From the NCBI GenBank assembly GCA_004356305.1, contig SMXJ01000157.1, positions 1 to 14,064 on the forward strand: a stretch of 14,064 nucleotides of DNA, in the 5' to 3' direction. Below the pieces are notes generated by a model. It saw only the letters and a list, made by a program, of their open reading frames with translations. It was not told the DNA's origin and searched no databases. This stretch comes from Bacteroidota bacterium. GTDB lineage: Bacteria > Bacteroidota > Bacteroidia > Flavobacteriales > Flavobacteriaceae. Numbering within the stretch: the first letter of the stretch is position 1; the number at the start of each line of letters is the position of its first letter. Made by a program: the position numbers and the translations under genes. Positions 13,818-14,064 of the stretch are shown one piece after another.

Positions 13818-14064
13818 TCATCTCACAATCCCGTTCAGCAGAACCGCCAGCATATCTCTCTTTAGCACATTAACGTCAAGCTTACCTCGTTTTTGATACC
13901 ATAAATACAATGTTCTCAATGTAGAAAGAATGGAGAAAAGAATTACTTCAGGATGTCTCGGTTGGATCTCACTGGCTTTAATGCCTTGTTTTATAATCTT
14001 CCGGAAGTTCTCTTCATAATCCTCGCGCATCGAGACAAAATTTTCGAGATCCTCCCCTTCCAGA
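13818..14064 (-). CDS. TetR/AcrR-family regulator, C-terminal part only (5' end outside window)
   Basis: The frame is open from the right edge to TGA at 13818, giving 81 residues. An internal ATG at 14030 is not the true start, because eleven coherent codons precede it. The visible part is an all-helical ligand-binding domain: YEENFRKIIKQGIKASE, then ILFSILSTLRTLYLWYQKRGKLD and a final helix ending LLNGIVR. This pattern (short -LYxWY- helix, then G-x-L/D) is common in TetR regulators of CoA-linked catabolism such as PaaR and KstR2-like proteins. The DNA-binding domain is off the window. It is on the same strand and directly upstream of the operator and promoter of paaE, so it is the natural candidate repressor of the operon, and probably of itself. 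Confidence 0.85.
   Translation of the reverse strand, partial: LEGEDLENFVSMREDYEENFRKIIKQGIKASEIQPRHPEVILFSILSTLRTLYLWYQKRGKLDVNVLKRDMLAVLLNGIVR

Overview
The window carries one long phenylacetate catabolic (paa) operon, read entirely on the minus strand, so transcription runs from the right edge to the left. The organism looks like a flavobacterium or close relative (Bacteroidota). The DNA is AT-rich and Shine-Dalgarno sequences are weak. The main promoter fits the Bacteroidota form TTTG-N20-TAnnTTTG. Several intergenic gaps carry small palindromic or periodic repeats.

Layout in transcription order: the 3' end of a TetR-family regulator (cut by the right edge); a promoter with an overlapping 18-bp palindrome that closely resembles the PaaR operator known from Thermus; paaE, paaA, paaB, paaC, paaD (the phenylacetyl-CoA epoxidase, its reductase and its Fe-S assembly factor); paaG (ring-epoxide isomerase); a 42-codon mini-ORF between repeat arrays; paaH and paaI; paaJ; an atypical short-chain dehydrogenase; a three-domain paaZ; a GIY-YIG endonuclease-like gene bounded by hairpins; a PaaF-like crotonase; paaY; and a 2-oxoacid dehydrogenase E2 subunit cut by the left edge.

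Together the genes cover epoxidation of phenylacetyl-CoA (PaaABCE), isomerisation to oxepin-CoA (PaaG), ring cleavage and aldehyde oxidation (PaaZ), and beta-oxidation to acetyl-CoA and succinyl-CoA (PaaJ, PaaF, PaaG, PaaH). Two thioesterase-type proteins (PaaI, PaaY) probably protect the CoA pool. The ligase PaaK, which makes phenylacetyl-CoA, is not in the window. An E2 subunit coupled to paaY raises the possibility that phenylacetyl-CoA is made directly from phenylpyruvate; this is inference.

The most unusual signal lies in the gaps. Three (paaF-paaY, paaI-paaJ, paaG-paaH) hold arrays in which a short word (GAA, AAA or GAT) recurs exactly every 7 bases on one side and its reverse complement recurs every 7 bases on the other. 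In paaG-paaH the two halves flank the mini-ORF. Two other gaps hold different hairpin elements. Most remaining junctions are very tight (TAATG, TAAATG, TAAAATG, TAATATG), so the operon seems to have collected small repeat elements at its few open sites. No gene-free stretch exceeds about 230 bases. I saw no rRNA, tRNA, CRISPR, transposase or clear intrinsic terminator.
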